Assembly (NCBI RefSeq): GCF_003148805.1
Contig: NZ_QGGX01000017.1
Location: 1 to 64,000, forward strand
DNA length: 64,000 bases
Reading direction: 5' to 3'
DNA from: Aminobacter sp. AP02
Lineage (GTDB): Bacteria > Pseudomonadota > Alphaproteobacteria > Rhizobiales > Rhizobiaceae
Shown: one piece after another, positions 28,099 through 36,588 of the stretch
Layout of the letters: each line of letters begins with the position of its first letter
How positions within the stretch are numbered: position 1 is the first letter of the stretch
Program-made: the position numbers and the translations under genes
Notes under the pieces: generated by a model
Database searches by the model: none
Told to the model about the DNA's origin: nothing
The model's input: only the letters and a program-made list of their open reading frames with translations

Positions 28099-29348
28099 GG
28101 TGTAGCTCCCTCTGATACACCCGCCACGGTAGCAGAGTCGGACGAATGCACCATCCGGCCGGGATTGAGGATGTTCTTCGGATCGAATTCGGCCTTGAGG
28201 CGCGCCGAGAGCGCCGCCAGCGCGGCCGGCTGCGGCTCGAAGACCGGGATCGCGGCGCGCCAGGCGGGTGCAGCACGAACCAGCGTGGCGTGGCCGCCGC
28301 CGAATTTCCGGATCAGCGCGCGCAGCAGTTCGGCCTCGGGCTCGCCCTCCATGCGCAGCCAGACGAGGCCACCTTGCCAATCGTAGAATGCATCGGCGGC
28401 CGCTTGCATGCGCAAAGCCAGCACCATGTGGTGGGCGTCCGCTGGCGGCATCGAAACGCGCCAGACCGGCTTGTCGGTTCCGTCGGCAAAGGGCCTGACA
28501 TCGCGCACGTCGCGCCAAAGCGTCTTCGACGCCTCGCCCGCGATCTCCTCGATCGGGCCGGCGTTGCCGAGCAAATCGCTGAGATGGGCAACGCGATAGG
28601 CAACGGAAGGCCCAAACCCTTCGACGCGGAGAAGCGTGGCGGGATCGCCGCCCAGCTTGCCATCAAGCACGCGCGCGGCCATGCGCTCTGGCAGGTGGGC
28701 TGCCGACGACACCTCGCCGCTGGACCCCATGGCCATCGCCATTGCTGCGGCTGCGCTGTCGTCGAGCAGGCCACGTATGGCGAGCGTGGTTTCGGTTTCG
28801 GCCGACGGCAGCACCTTGAAGGTGACGTCGGTCAGCACGGCGAGTGTACCCCACGAGCCGGCCATCGCCTTGGAGAGGTCGTAGCCAGTGACGTTCTTGA
28901 CGACGCGGCCGCCCGACTTGAAGGCCTCGCCACGCCCGGAAACCGCATGGATGCCGAGGATATGGTCACGCGCTGCACCTGCCTTGAGACGGCGCGGGCC
29001 TGCGAGATTGGCTGCCAGCACGCCGCCGAGCGTTCCCTTGCCTGTCTCGCCGCCCAGCAGCGGACCGTAGTCCATCGGCTCGAAGGCAAGCTGCTGACCG
29101 TTTTCAGCAAGCAGTTGTTCGATCTCAACCAGAGGCGTGCCAGCCTTTGCCGACACCACCAGCTCCGCCGGCTCGTACAATGTGACGCCCGACAGGCCCG
29201 ACAGATCAAGCGTGTGCTCGGTTTGCAGCGGACGGCCGATACCGCGCTTGGAACCATGGCCGAGGATTTCGAGCGGCGTTTCATCAGCCGTTGCCCATTG
29301 GACTGCGGACAGAACTTCAGCGGCGGAGGTGGGCGTGAAGGTGGTCAT
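28095..29348 (-). CDS. glcE: Glycolate oxidase FAD-binding subunit
   Basis: The 417-residue protein is the second flavin subunit of GlcDEF, which oxidises glycolate to glyoxylate. The PP-loop FAD domain shows VVSAKAGTPLVEIEQLLAEN and GGETGKGTLGGVLAANLAGP, then VKNVTGYDLSKAMAGSWGTL, all typical for GlcE. The C-terminal part carries the usual AEFDPKNILNPGRM close. Start 29348 (MTTFTPTSAAEVL) overlaps the ASCH gene stop by ATGA. Confidence 0.93.
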   Translation of the reverse strand: MTTFTPTSAAEVLSAVQWATADETPLEILGHGSKRGIGRPLQTEHTLDLSGLSGVTLYEPAELVVSAKAGTPLVEIEQLLAENGQQLAFEPMDYGPLLGGETGKGTLGGVLAANLAGPRRLKAGAARDHILGIHAVSGRGEAFKSGGRVVKNVTGYDLSKAMAGSWGTLAVLTDVTFKVLPSAETETTLAIRGLLDDSAAAAMAMAMGSSGEVSSAAHLPERMAARVLDGKLGGDPATLLRVEGFGPSVAYRVAHLSDLLGNAGPIEEIAGEASKTLWRDVRDVRPFADGTDKPVWRVSMPPADAHHMVLALRMQAAADAFYDWQGGLVWLRMEGEPEAELLRALIRKFGGGHATLVRAAPAWRAAIPVFEPQPAALAALSARLKAEFDPKNILNPGRMVHSSDSATVAGVSEGATP

Positions 29349-29929
29349 AGCCGGTGCTCCCGCAGCTTTTCGAGTGCGGCTTCGCCGCGCGGCGACACGC
29401 GATAGCCGACATCGAGGCTTTCGGTCAGACCGAGTTCCTTGAGCTTGCGCACGTCCTGCTTGAATTTCAGTTTCTCGACACCGAGGTCTTGGGCAAGCAC
29501 GGCGGCCGGCGTCGCGGCATGCTTGGCAATCGAGCTCAGGATCGAAGCGAAATAGCCCGGTGCCGTCTTGTCCCAACGTGCGAAACGCGCGGCGAGCTCG
29601 TGCCAATCGGCGTCGGACAGCGCCGAGCTGTTGCGCAAGCCAATCCTTGGGTCAGCCTCGATGCCATCGAATACGATCCTGTACAGCGCCGTGTCGCCAT
29701 CGGCGCGCAGATCGGAGATCAGTGCCGCGCGATCGGTGTAACCGGCAGCGATCGCGTCGGCGTCGGACAGCTCGGCCTCGTCGACCGCCTCCACCTTGCC
29801 GATCCGGACGATGCCGGCCGCCGCGCGCAGGCCGGTCCCAGCCTTGACTGTCGGCCGCCGCCAGCGCCGGAAGGCAAGCGTGACGTCGCCGCGCGCGATA
29901 CCGTCGAGGATGGATTGCTTGAGCAGCAT
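29345..29929 (-). CDS. ASCH-domain protein with a winged-helix tail, inside the glc operon
   Basis: A 194-residue protein. The N-terminal half (WRRPTVKAGTGLRAAAGIVR and the following IGKVEAVDEAEL) has the pattern of an ASCH/PUA-like domain, a fold that often binds RNA or modified bases. The C-terminal half (KHAATPAAVLAQDLGVEKLK, FKQDVRKLKELGLTESLDVG, YRVSPRGEAAL) looks like a winged helix. No catalytic residues of glycolate oxidation are present. It ends inside the glcE start codon (4-base overlap) and begins 3 bases after glcD, so its dosage is tied to the oxidase. Function unknown. Confidence 0.75.
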   Translation of the reverse strand: MLLKQSILDGIARGDVTLAFRRWRRPTVKAGTGLRAAAGIVRIGKVEAVDEAELSDADAIAAGYTDRAALISDLRADGDTALYRIVFDGIEADPRIGLRNSSALSDADWHELAARFARWDKTAPGYFASILSSIAKHAATPAAVLAQDLGVEKLKFKQDVRKLKELGLTESLDVGYRVSPRGEAALEKLREHRL

Positions 29930-29932
29930 CGC

Positions 29933-31429
29933 TCAAAACCTCGGAATGTCGGGAAAAGCCATCTGGCCACGATGGACGTGCATGCGGCCAAGTTCTGCGC
30001 AGCGGCGGAGTTGGGGAAACACCTTGCCCGGATTGAGCAAATGGTTCGGATCGAATGCACATTTGACCCGCATCTGCTGGTCAAGATCGATCTCGTTGAA
30101 CATTTCAGGCATCAGGTCGCGTTTTTCGACGCCGACGCCATGTTCGCCAGTGAGCACGCCGCCGACCTTGACGCACAGGCGCAAAATGTCTGCGCCGAAG
30201 GCCTCGGCCTTTTCAAGATCGCCGGGCACATTGGCATCGTAGAGGATCAGCGGGTGCAGGTTGCCGTCGCCGGCATGAAAGACGTTGGCGACGCCAAGAC
30301 GATATTGCCCTGACAATTCGCGCATGCCGGCGAGAACGCGCGGCAGTTCCTTGCGCGGGATGGTGCCGTCCATGCAGTAGTAATCGGGCGATATGCGCCC
30401 CACCGCTGGAAACGCCGCCTTGCGTCCGGCCCAGAAGGTCAGCCGCTCCTGTTCGGACTGCGACATGCGGCAGGTGGTGGCGCCGTTCTTGTAGGCGATT
30501 GCCTCGACGAGGCCGATCAAATGGTCGACCTCGACACCCGGCCCGTCCAGTTCGACGATCAGCAATGCTTCGACATCGAGCGGATAACCGGCATGGACAA
30601 AATCCTCGGCCGCGTGAATAGCCGGGCGGTCCATCATCTCCATGCCGCCGGGAATGATGCCCGCGCCGATGATGTCGGCGACGCACTGGCCGCCCTCCTC
30701 GCTGGTCGGGAAGCCGATCAGCAGCGCCCGCGCCGTTTCCGGCTTCTTGAGGATGCGGACCGCAACCTCCGTGACGACGCCCAAGAGACCCTCGGAGCCG
30801 GTCATGACGCCCAGCAGGTCATAGCCTTCGGCTTCGAGATGCTTGCCGCCCAGGCGCACGACTTCGCCATTCATCAGCACCATTTCAATGCCGAGCACGT
30901 TGTTGGCGGTGAGCCCGTATTTCAAGCAGTGCACGCCGCCTGAATTTTCAGCGACATTGCCGCCTATCGAGCAGGCGATCTGCGAGGACGGGTCGGGCGC
31001 GTAATAGAAGCCGTCCTGCTCGACTGCGGTGGTGATACCGAGATTGGTGACACCCGGCTGGGCGACGACGACGCGGTTGGGGTAATCGATCTCGATGATT
31101 CGGTTGAAGCGGCTCATCACCAGAAGCACCGCATCCTCGAGCGGCAGCGCGCCGCCCGACAGCGAGGTCCCCGAACCGCGCGGCACGACGCGAATGTTGC
31201 GCTCGTTGCAATATTTGAGCAGGCGCGAGACCTGCGCCACCGTTTCCGGCAGGACCACGACCATCGGCAATTGGCGGTAAGCGGTCAGGCCATCGCTTTC
31301 GAATGCGCGCATCTCGTTGACGGCATCGACCACACCTTCACCCGGCACGATGATGCGCATGTCGGCAACAATTTCGTCGCGCCGGCTCAGCGTCGCTGCA
31401 TCTGGTTTGGGCATCAATATGCCGGACAT
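29933..31429 (-). CDS. glcD: Glycolate oxidase FAD-linked subunit
   Basis: The main flavin subunit of GlcDEF, 498 residues. The FAD PP-loop is VVPRGSGTSLSGGALPLEDA and then QIACSIGGNVAENSGGVHC. The C-terminal FAD-oxidase domain has VFHAGDGNLHPLI and GVLTGEHGVGVEKR, which carry flavin-contacting histidines in the family. It is the first gene of the operon. A GntR-type operator (31449-31471) lies 20 bases ahead of its ATG. Confidence 0.95.
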   Translation of the reverse strand: MSGILMPKPDAATLSRRDEIVADMRIIVPGEGVVDAVNEMRAFESDGLTAYRQLPMVVVLPETVAQVSRLLKYCNERNIRVVPRGSGTSLSGGALPLEDAVLLVMSRFNRIIEIDYPNRVVVAQPGVTNLGITTAVEQDGFYYAPDPSSQIACSIGGNVAENSGGVHCLKYGLTANNVLGIEMVLMNGEVVRLGGKHLEAEGYDLLGVMTGSEGLLGVVTEVAVRILKKPETARALLIGFPTSEEGGQCVADIIGAGIIPGGMEMMDRPAIHAAEDFVHAGYPLDVEALLIVELDGPGVEVDHLIGLVEAIAYKNGATTCRMSQSEQERLTFWAGRKAAFPAVGRISPDYYCMDGTIPRKELPRVLAGMRELSGQYRLGVANVFHAGDGNLHPLILYDANVPGDLEKAEAFGADILRLCVKVGGVLTGEHGVGVEKRDLMPEMFNEIDLDQQMRVKCAFDPNHLLNPGKVFPQLRRCAELGRMHVHRGQMAFPDIPRF

Positions 31430-31448
31430 GGATCACCTGCATCGATCA

Positions 31449-31471
31449 ACTGGTAAAAAGCTTTTACCAGT
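31449..31471. promoter_or_regulatory. GntR/FCD-type operator before glcD
   Basis: ACTGGTAAAA and TTTTACCAGT are perfect inverted arms around AGC. The core has the form TGG-N13-CCA (31451-31469). FCD-subfamily regulators such as GlcC, PdhR and FadR bind TGG...CCA dyads. The same spacing occurs before the GntR gene at 33043-33061. Confidence 0.75.
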
Positions 31472-31596
31472 AGTGCCGGCATCCTGTAAACCGCACGCTT
31501 TCTCGACGCAGGATGACACCCAAACGAGGTTCACGCAGCGTCAATCTGACGCTGGTGGGATCGGCCCGCCCATTCGGGCAGGCCAGTTCCTGCCGA

Positions 31597-32931
31597 TTAC
31601 TCGCCGGCAGCCGTTTTGGGCTCTTCGTGGGCGCGACGAACCCGGCGCACGCCCCACCAGACGAGCAGGATCGCGATCGGCACCGAGGCAGCCGTAACGA
31701 TCTCGGGAGCGAAGAAATGATCCACGGTCGATGCCCCCTTGGCGACATAGCCGATGAGGCCGACGACATAGTAGGACACGGCGGCGACCGACAGACCTTC
31801 GACGGTCTGCTGCAGCCGCAGTTGCAGGCGGGCACGGTTGTTCATCGAGGCAAGCAGGTCGCGATTCTGCTTTTCAACCTCGACATCGACCCAGGTGCGC
31901 AGAAGCGTGGTGGCGCGGGTCAGCTTGCGTGAAAGATTGGCCTGGCGTTCCTCGACAGAGCGGCAGGTGCGCATGGCCGGCGCCACGCGGCGCTTCAGAA
32001 AGCCGGCCCAGGTATCGTAGCCCGGGACAACTTCTTCCTCGAGCGCCTCGAGGCGCTCGCGGACGATGCCGTCATAGGCGCGGCTGGCGCCGAAGCGGTA
32101 TAGGCTCGACGCGGCGTCCGCCTCGAGTTCGGCTGCAAGCTCGGTGAGATCGGCGAGCAAGGCCTGGCTGTCGCGGGTTTCAGTCGCCTTCATCTCGCGT
32201 GTGGCCAAGGCAAGCCGGTCCTCGATGCGGCGAACCCGGCTAGACAGCGACAGCGCCATCGGCAGGCCGAGCATGGCGAGCGTGCGGTAAGTCTCGATAT
32301 CGATCAGCCGTTGCGACAACGCGCCGGTTCGGGCGGGCGTGAGGCCGCGGTCGAGGATCAGGATGCGAGTGAGCCCATCGCCGTCCTGGCGGAAGTCGGT
32401 GACGATGCCGGCAGCGCCGTTCTCGACGAGGGAATAGCACAGGCTGGTCGGGTCGAATCCGGCGATCAGCTTTTCGTTGTCGGCCGTCCACTTGCGGATC
32501 TCCAGCCTGATGCCCGATATGACTGTGCCGGGCGGGCTGAAGCCGTTGCCAAACGGAGAATCCTCCTGGGAACGGCCATTGTCGGAAAGTGGCCCTTCCC
32601 AGAGATAGGTCGAGAATTCGGTGTGCCGTTCCCAACGCAGCGACCCCTGCCCCCATTTCATGGCGTGATGGCGGGCGTGGCGATCGGGCGATGCTATACC
32701 GAGCCGACGCGACAATTCGGAAAGCACCGCGTGATCGACGCTGGAGCCACCCTCGGTCATGAATGAAAGCTGGACCAGCACGCGCGGGGTTTCGACAAGT
32801 GGATGCGGCCTGGAATGCACCTCGCCAAGTGCGCCTGGACGGCCCTCATGCGCCGGGAAGCCCATGACGCTGCCAGTGGCGCGGGGAAGGAATTCGAGAG
32901 AGGATGGGTCGAGTGTCACCAATGGCTCCAT
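31597..32931 (-). CDS. DUF3422 family membrane-anchored protein
   Basis: The 444-residue product starts at 32931 (MEPLVTLDPSSLEFLPRATG). The first 300 residues are soluble, with the family-typical HSRPHPLVETPRVLVQLSFM and HHAMKWGQGSLRWERHTEFS. The C-terminal 120 residues contain a helical bundle (RTCRSVEERQANLSRKLTRA) and two membrane helices (VAAVSYYVVGLIGYVAKG and VTAASVPIAILLVWWGVRRV). This resembles the layout of CorA-like or Fis1-like anchored proteins, but the function is unknown. It lies upstream of glcD on the same strand with a 167-base gap, and may be co-regulated by the GntR protein from the shared promoter region. Confidence 0.82.
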   Translation of the reverse strand: MEPLVTLDPSSLEFLPRATGSVMGFPAHEGRPGALGEVHSRPHPLVETPRVLVQLSFMTEGGSSVDHAVLSELSRRLGIASPDRHARHHAMKWGQGSLRWERHTEFSTYLWEGPLSDNGRSQEDSPFGNGFSPPGTVISGIRLEIRKWTADNEKLIAGFDPTSLCYSLVENGAAGIVTDFRQDGDGLTRILILDRGLTPARTGALSQRLIDIETYRTLAMLGLPMALSLSSRVRRIEDRLALATREMKATETRDSQALLADLTELAAELEADAASSLYRFGASRAYDGIVRERLEALEEEVVPGYDTWAGFLKRRVAPAMRTCRSVEERQANLSRKLTRATTLLRTWVDVEVEKQNRDLLASMNNRARLQLRLQQTVEGLSVAAVSYYVVGLIGYVAKGASTVDHFFAPEIVTAASVPIAILLVWWGVRRVRRAHEEPKTAAGE

Positions 32932-33042
32932 CTGTGCCCGGAATTTTCTGGCTCTAGGTAAATTCGATGCAACAGGCAAACGCCAACTTTAGCGCTGACT
33001 GATAAGCAGGCATCGTCGAAAGCCGGCTCCATTCGGCCTGAT

Positions 33043-33061
33043 TGGATAAATAATTTGACCA
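33043..33061. promoter_or_regulatory. Second TGG-N13-CCA operator, before the GntR gene
   Basis: TGG (33043-33045), the inner arms AAAT and ATTT, and CCA (33059-33061) form a 19-base dyad like the one before glcD. It lies between the divergent DUF3422 and gntR genes, 55 bases before the latter, and suggests autoregulation. Confidence 0.6.
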
Positions 33062-33115
33062 GTTGCCGAGGCGGCTCCTATCTTCGGCCTCACCGCAGAG
33101 GCTTCGGATACGACC

Positions 33116-33910
33116 TTGAACGACATCTTTTCCCGGATCGAACATTCGCGCACCGCTGACGAGGTGGTGCAGCAGATCGAGAGCCTGATCCTCGAAGGCG
33201 TGCTGCGCGCCGGCGACCGATTGCCTGGCGAACGCGAGATGGCCAAGCAATTCGAGGTGTCCCGGCCAATCCTGCGCGAAGCGCTGAAAGTGCTCGAGGG
33301 GCGAGGACTGATGGTGACGCGCCATGGTGGCGGCACCCATGTCGCCGATGTCATCGGACAGGTGTTTTCCAAGCCGGTGATGGAGCTGATCGTCCACCAC
33401 CGCAAGGCTGCGGCCGACTATCTCGAGTATCGCCGTGAAATCGAAGGGCTGGCGGCTGAATATGCCGCGCGGCGCGCAACTCCCGAGGATCTCGCATTGC
33501 TCGACGGCATCATGGCGCGGATGGAAGCAGCGCACGCACGCGCCGATTTCGCCGAGGAAGCTGAAATCGACGTCGAGTTCCACCATGCCGTCGGCGAATG
33601 CGCCCACAACATCATCCTGCTGCACACGCTGCGCTCCTGCTACCGGCTGCTGTCCGACGGCGTTTTCCAGAACCGGTTGGTAGTGTTTGCCCTGCCCGCC
33701 GCCCGTGAGGCACTGCTTGAACAGCACAAGGCGATCCACCGCGCGGTGGCGTCAGGCGACACTGAGGGCGCGCGCAAGGCCGCCATGGCCCACATCACCT
33801 ATCTCGAACGCGCCATGACCGAAGCGGAGCGAAGCGGCGACTGGCAACGCATCTCGCGATTGAGGCTGCGGCAGCGTACGGACATCAGCGACACGGGTCG
33901 CAAGCTATGA
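33116..33910 (+). CDS. GntR/FCD regulator, probably of glycolate oxidase
   Basis: A 264-residue regulator. The winged helix is DEVVQQIESLILEGVLRAGD then RLPGEREMAKQFEVSRPILR and RGLMVTRHGGGTHVADV. The C-terminal FCD ligand domain has the metal-binding pattern: Asp in IDVEFHHAVGE, then the histidines HHAVG and HKAIHRAV and AAMAHITYLERAM. The start is TTG 33116 with a distant AGAGG. Its gene stop overlaps the phosphatase start by ATGA. Matching operators in front of itself and glcD make it the likely glycolate-responsive regulator (GlcC-like); ligand identity is inference. Confidence 0.85.
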   Translation: MNDIFSRIEHSRTADEVVQQIESLILEGVLRAGDRLPGEREMAKQFEVSRPILREALKVLEGRGLMVTRHGGGTHVADVIGQVFSKPVMELIVHHRKAAADYLEYRREIEGLAAEYAARRATPEDLALLDGIMARMEAAHARADFAEEAEIDVEFHHAVGECAHNIILLHTLRSCYRLLSDGVFQNRLVVFALPAAREALLEQHKAIHRAVASGDTEGARKAAMAHITYLERAMTEAERSGDWQRISRLRLRQRTDISDTGRKL

Positions 33911-34665
33911 CAGGCATGCACTATCTCGACGCCAGGGGGCCGGACGGCATCCGGATCTACGCCATCGGCGACGTGCATGGCCACCTCGAACTCCTGACGG
34001 AGATGCATGCACGTATCGCCGCAGAGATCATGCGCGACAGACCTGAGGACTGGCGCATCGTCCACCTCGGCGATCTCGTCGACCGAGGGCCGGACTCCAG
34101 GGGCGTGATCGAATATTTGATGGCCGCGACCGCCCGCGACAGCCGCAACATCGTTTTGACAGGCAATCACGACGTTGGTTTTCTGGATTTTCTCGCTGCG
34201 CCCGATCCTGACGGGCTGTTTGTCCGGCATGGCGGGTCGGAAACCGCCTGGTCATACGGCGTGGTGCTGCGGACAAACGATGCCGGAGGCCTGCGTGCCA
34301 GCCACAGCGAGTTGGCGCGTGCCGTGCCTGACAGCCACCGTCAATTCCTGCGCGCGCTGCCCTATTCAGTTTCGTTCGGCGATTTCTTCTTCTGTCACGC
34401 CGGCATAAGGCCGGGCGTCGCACTCGACGAGCAGGACCCGCAGGATCTCATCTGGATCCGCAAAGAGTTCCTGAATTATCCGGGACTGCACCCAAAAGTG
34501 GTGGTGCACGGCCACACGCCGCAGGCCGAGCCCGAAGTGCTGGCCAACCGCGTCAATGTCGATACCGGAGTGTTCTATTCAGGCGCGCTTACGGCGCTCG
34601 CCATCGACGGCACCGAAAAACGGCTGATCTCGGTGCAAATACCTTGGCTTAGCGGGCAGCGGTGA
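33907..34665 (+). CDS. Metallophosphoesterase (PP2A/ApaH-like)
   Basis: The 252-residue cytosolic protein carries all calcineurin-type metal motifs in order: GDVHGHLE (residues 19-26), GDLVDRGPDSRG, GNHD, a HAG in FFFCHAGIRPG and HGHTP in VVVHGHTPQAEP. Members include serine/threonine phosphatases and diadenosine tetraphosphatases. The very early GDVHG and the middle length fit the bacterial PP2A-like group. It is translationally coupled to the GntR gene, so it might act on signalling molecules or on phosphorylated glycolate-pathway compounds; substrate is unknown. Confidence 0.88.
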   Translation: MTGMHYLDARGPDGIRIYAIGDVHGHLELLTEMHARIAAEIMRDRPEDWRIVHLGDLVDRGPDSRGVIEYLMAATARDSRNIVLTGNHDVGFLDFLAAPDPDGLFVRHGGSETAWSYGVVLRTNDAGGLRASHSELARAVPDSHRQFLRALPYSVSFGDFFFCHAGIRPGVALDEQDPQDLIWIRKEFLNYPGLHPKVVVHGHTPQAEPEVLANRVNVDTGVFYSGALTALAIDGTEKRLISVQIPWLSGQR

Positions 34666-34786
34666 CGCCGTAACCATCAACCACGCGATGGTCGGCCGCG
34701 GCATCCGCGGCGTAAATCCCAAATCCGCCGAGCACGATTGCCGACAGCATGGCGAAGGACAGGAGCGCTGCTTTCAAGGGAGTCAT
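34649..34786 (-). CDS. Small exported protein of 45 residues
   Basis: Reading the minus strand from ATG 34786 gives MTPLKAALLSFAMLSAIVLG, then GFGIYAADAAADHRVVDGYG and VTAAR. The first 27 residues are a clear signal peptide (AADA site), leaving a mature peptide of about 18 residues. AGGAAG lies 11 bases upstream. The gene overlaps the 3' end of the convergent phosphatase gene by 17 bases. I do not know a function; small exported peptides of this form are common and often missed in rhizobia. Confidence 0.55.
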   Translation of the reverse strand: MTPLKAALLSFAMLSAIVLGGFGIYAADAAADHRVVDGYGVTAAR

Positions 34787-35070
34787 CTCAGGTTGAGCTT
34801 CCTGCATTCTGCATGAGCAGAGTTACGAATAAGTTTCCGAAATGTTTAATCGACACCGTCGACGCGCGGCATCACCGCCGTGCTTCTAGTCTCGTTCTGT
34901 ATCGGGCTTGTGCCGCGCCGCACTCAGTGGTGGTTCATTCGCGATACCATCACCAGCTGGCGCGGGCTGTCCTTAGAAAGGCTTTCGGGCACAATCCAGC
35001 CGCCAAATGGCTATGCACAGCGGATTTTTTTCGACGTGCCAAAAATGTCACGGAACCGCCGGTTGGCTGC
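34787..35070. other. Gene-free stretch
   Basis: Between the small exported protein and the amidotransferase stop there is no frame with a ribosome site or recognisable protein, and no obvious terminator. Confidence 0.5.
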
Positions 35071-35769
35071 TCAGATCGCCGCCACCCAGGCGCGTGCCAG
35101 CGCCATACCTACAGCATCGGCCTCCGGGCCGTGGCGGGCAGCCTCGCTATCGTGACGCGCCGGCCAATCGGGATGGCGCTGGGCAATCACTTCCGCGAAC
35201 GCCTCGTTCCATTGGCGCACCATTGGCCGGTCGGCCTCGAAGTGGAACTGGATGCCATAGCCGGCACGGCCGATGCGAAAGGCCTGGTTGCCGGTGACGG
35301 AGCTGCCGGCAAGCCGCACGGCGTCCTCGGGCAAGGTGAAAGTGTCATCGTGCCACTGGAAGATCGGGAAGCGCTGGGGCAGGTCGCTGAAGACCAGATC
35401 GTCCTGGGCTTCATCGGTCAAGGTGATGCCATGCCAGCCGAATTCGGTCGAACCGCCGATGCGGTTGTGGCCACCGTATGCGCGCGCCAAGAGTTGGCCG
35501 CCGAGGCAGATGCCGAGCACTGCCTTGTCCTTTTCGACAAAGTCGCGGGCGAGCTCCAAAAGGGCGGGGAAATACGGCGAATGCGCATCGTCGCGGGCGT
35601 TCTGGCCGCCGCCAAGCATGATCATCGCGTCATGGCCGTCGGCATCGGCAGGCAGCGCGTCGCCGAGATAGGCGTTGCACTGATCGATGACTGCCTCCAC
35701 TTCGGCGAGGGCGGAACCGACCTGGCCAAGGCCGGTATCGGCAAAATTCTGGACGATCAGAACGCGCAT
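35071..35769 (-). CDS. Class-I glutamine amidotransferase family protein
   Basis: The 232-residue protein starts at 35769 (MRVLIVQNFADTGLGQVG). It has the nucleophile elbow AVLGICLGGQLLARAYGG with its cysteine and the catalytic His and Glu in IQFHFEADRPM. This is the stand-alone GATase1 type related to the N-terminal domain of GMP synthase, such as YfeJ- or PuuD-like hydrolases. No synthase partner is adjacent. A gamma-glutamyl hydrolase activity is possible; substrate unknown. Divergent from the gene at 35850. Confidence 0.85.
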   Translation of the reverse strand: MRVLIVQNFADTGLGQVGSALAEVEAVIDQCNAYLGDALPADADGHDAMIMLGGGQNARDDAHSPYFPALLELARDFVEKDKAVLGICLGGQLLARAYGGHNRIGGSTEFGWHGITLTDEAQDDLVFSDLPQRFPIFQWHDDTFTLPEDAVRLAGSSVTGNQAFRIGRAGYGIQFHFEADRPMVRQWNEAFAEVIAQRHPDWPARHDSEAARHGPEADAVGMALARAWVAAI

Positions 35770-35849
35770 TTCGGCCCTTCCGCAGCAGCGTGACAAAGTT
35801 GCGGCGAGCCCTATCATGCGCCGCGCGACGCAGCCAAGAAGGAACAGCT

Positions 35850-36500
35850 ATGCCACTGCAGAACAGGGTCGACCCTTTCGGCGAGATCCATGCCGACCCC
35901 GCGCGTGGCATGTTTACCGGCAACCGCGGCATCATCCACGATCCCGAGACCAAACAACTGCTGAAAAGGCGCTGGGCGAGCAAGGCCTGGATCACCTGTG
36001 CCTTGGACTACAAGGGCGCGAAACGAGAGCCGATGGGCCGGAACCGTGCCGGCGCCAAGCCAGGCTGGACAGAGCTGTTCTTTCTCGACGAGGTGACCGC
36101 TCTCGCAGCCGGACACCGCCCCTGCTTCTACTGCCGGCGCGAAAGGGCACAAGCCTTCAGTGCAGCCTATGCCTGCGCCTTTGAGGCTGAAGATCCGAAA
36201 GTTGGCGAAATAGATGCCCGGCTGCATGAGGAGCGACTCGCGTCCGGCGGCAAGGCAATCGAAGTCGACCGGCACGGACTGACGCTCTTGCCCGAGGGCG
36301 CTATGGTCTCGGACGGAGAAGCCGACTACGCCATTCGCAACGGACGTGCCCTGCGCTGGTCGTTCTCCGGCTATGGGCCGAGCCTTGGCTTCGACGAATT
36401 CGGCGCAACCGAGATGTGCTTGGTTACGCCAGCAACAACCCTTGCGATATTGCGCCAAGGCTATCTACCAACGTGGCATCCGAGCGCCGCGCCAGCATAG
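35850..36500 (+). CDS. Conserved hypothetical protein with a C-x-x-C motif
   Basis: The 216-residue product starts at 35850 behind AAGGA. No signal peptide or membrane helix is present. A single [12 protein letters not shown] motif (about residue 92) might bind zinc. Flanking segments [20 protein letters not shown] and [20 protein letters not shown] are well-formed and Trp/aromatic-rich, so it is clearly a real protein. I do not recognise the family; an HNH-like or ribonucleoprotein-related fold is conceivable. It precedes rsmE by 88 bases on the same strand. Confidence 0.75.
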   Translation: MPLQNRVDPFGEIHADPARGMFTGNRGIIHDPETKQLLKRRWASKAWITCALDYKGAKREPMGRNRAGAKPGWTELFFLDEVTALAAGHRPCFYCRRERAQAFSAAYACAFEAEDPKVGEIDARLHEERLASGGKAIEVDRHGLTLLPEGAMVSDGEADYAIRNGRALRWSFSGYGPSLGFDEFGATEMCLVTPATTLAILRQGYLPTWHPSAAPA

Positions 36501-36588
36501 ATCGCCGGCTCTGCCCTCAAACCAGCGGAATCGATGCCGCGCAGGCGCGGGGCTTGACCGCCGACGTGGCCTGCCGCATTCCTCGCCG

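Noticed and set aside
27721-28518. Long upstream extension of the small membrane protein in the glc operon
   Set aside because: The extension lies in another frame of glcE; the GTG at 28098 has a proper ribosome site.
28146-29405. 419-codon frame opposite glcE
   Set aside because: Same reason; Arg/His-rich composition with no motif.
34880-35155. Plus-strand frame of 91 codons between the small peptide and the amidotransferase
   Set aside because: Its 3' half overlaps the real amidotransferase gene and the rest shows no conserved pattern.
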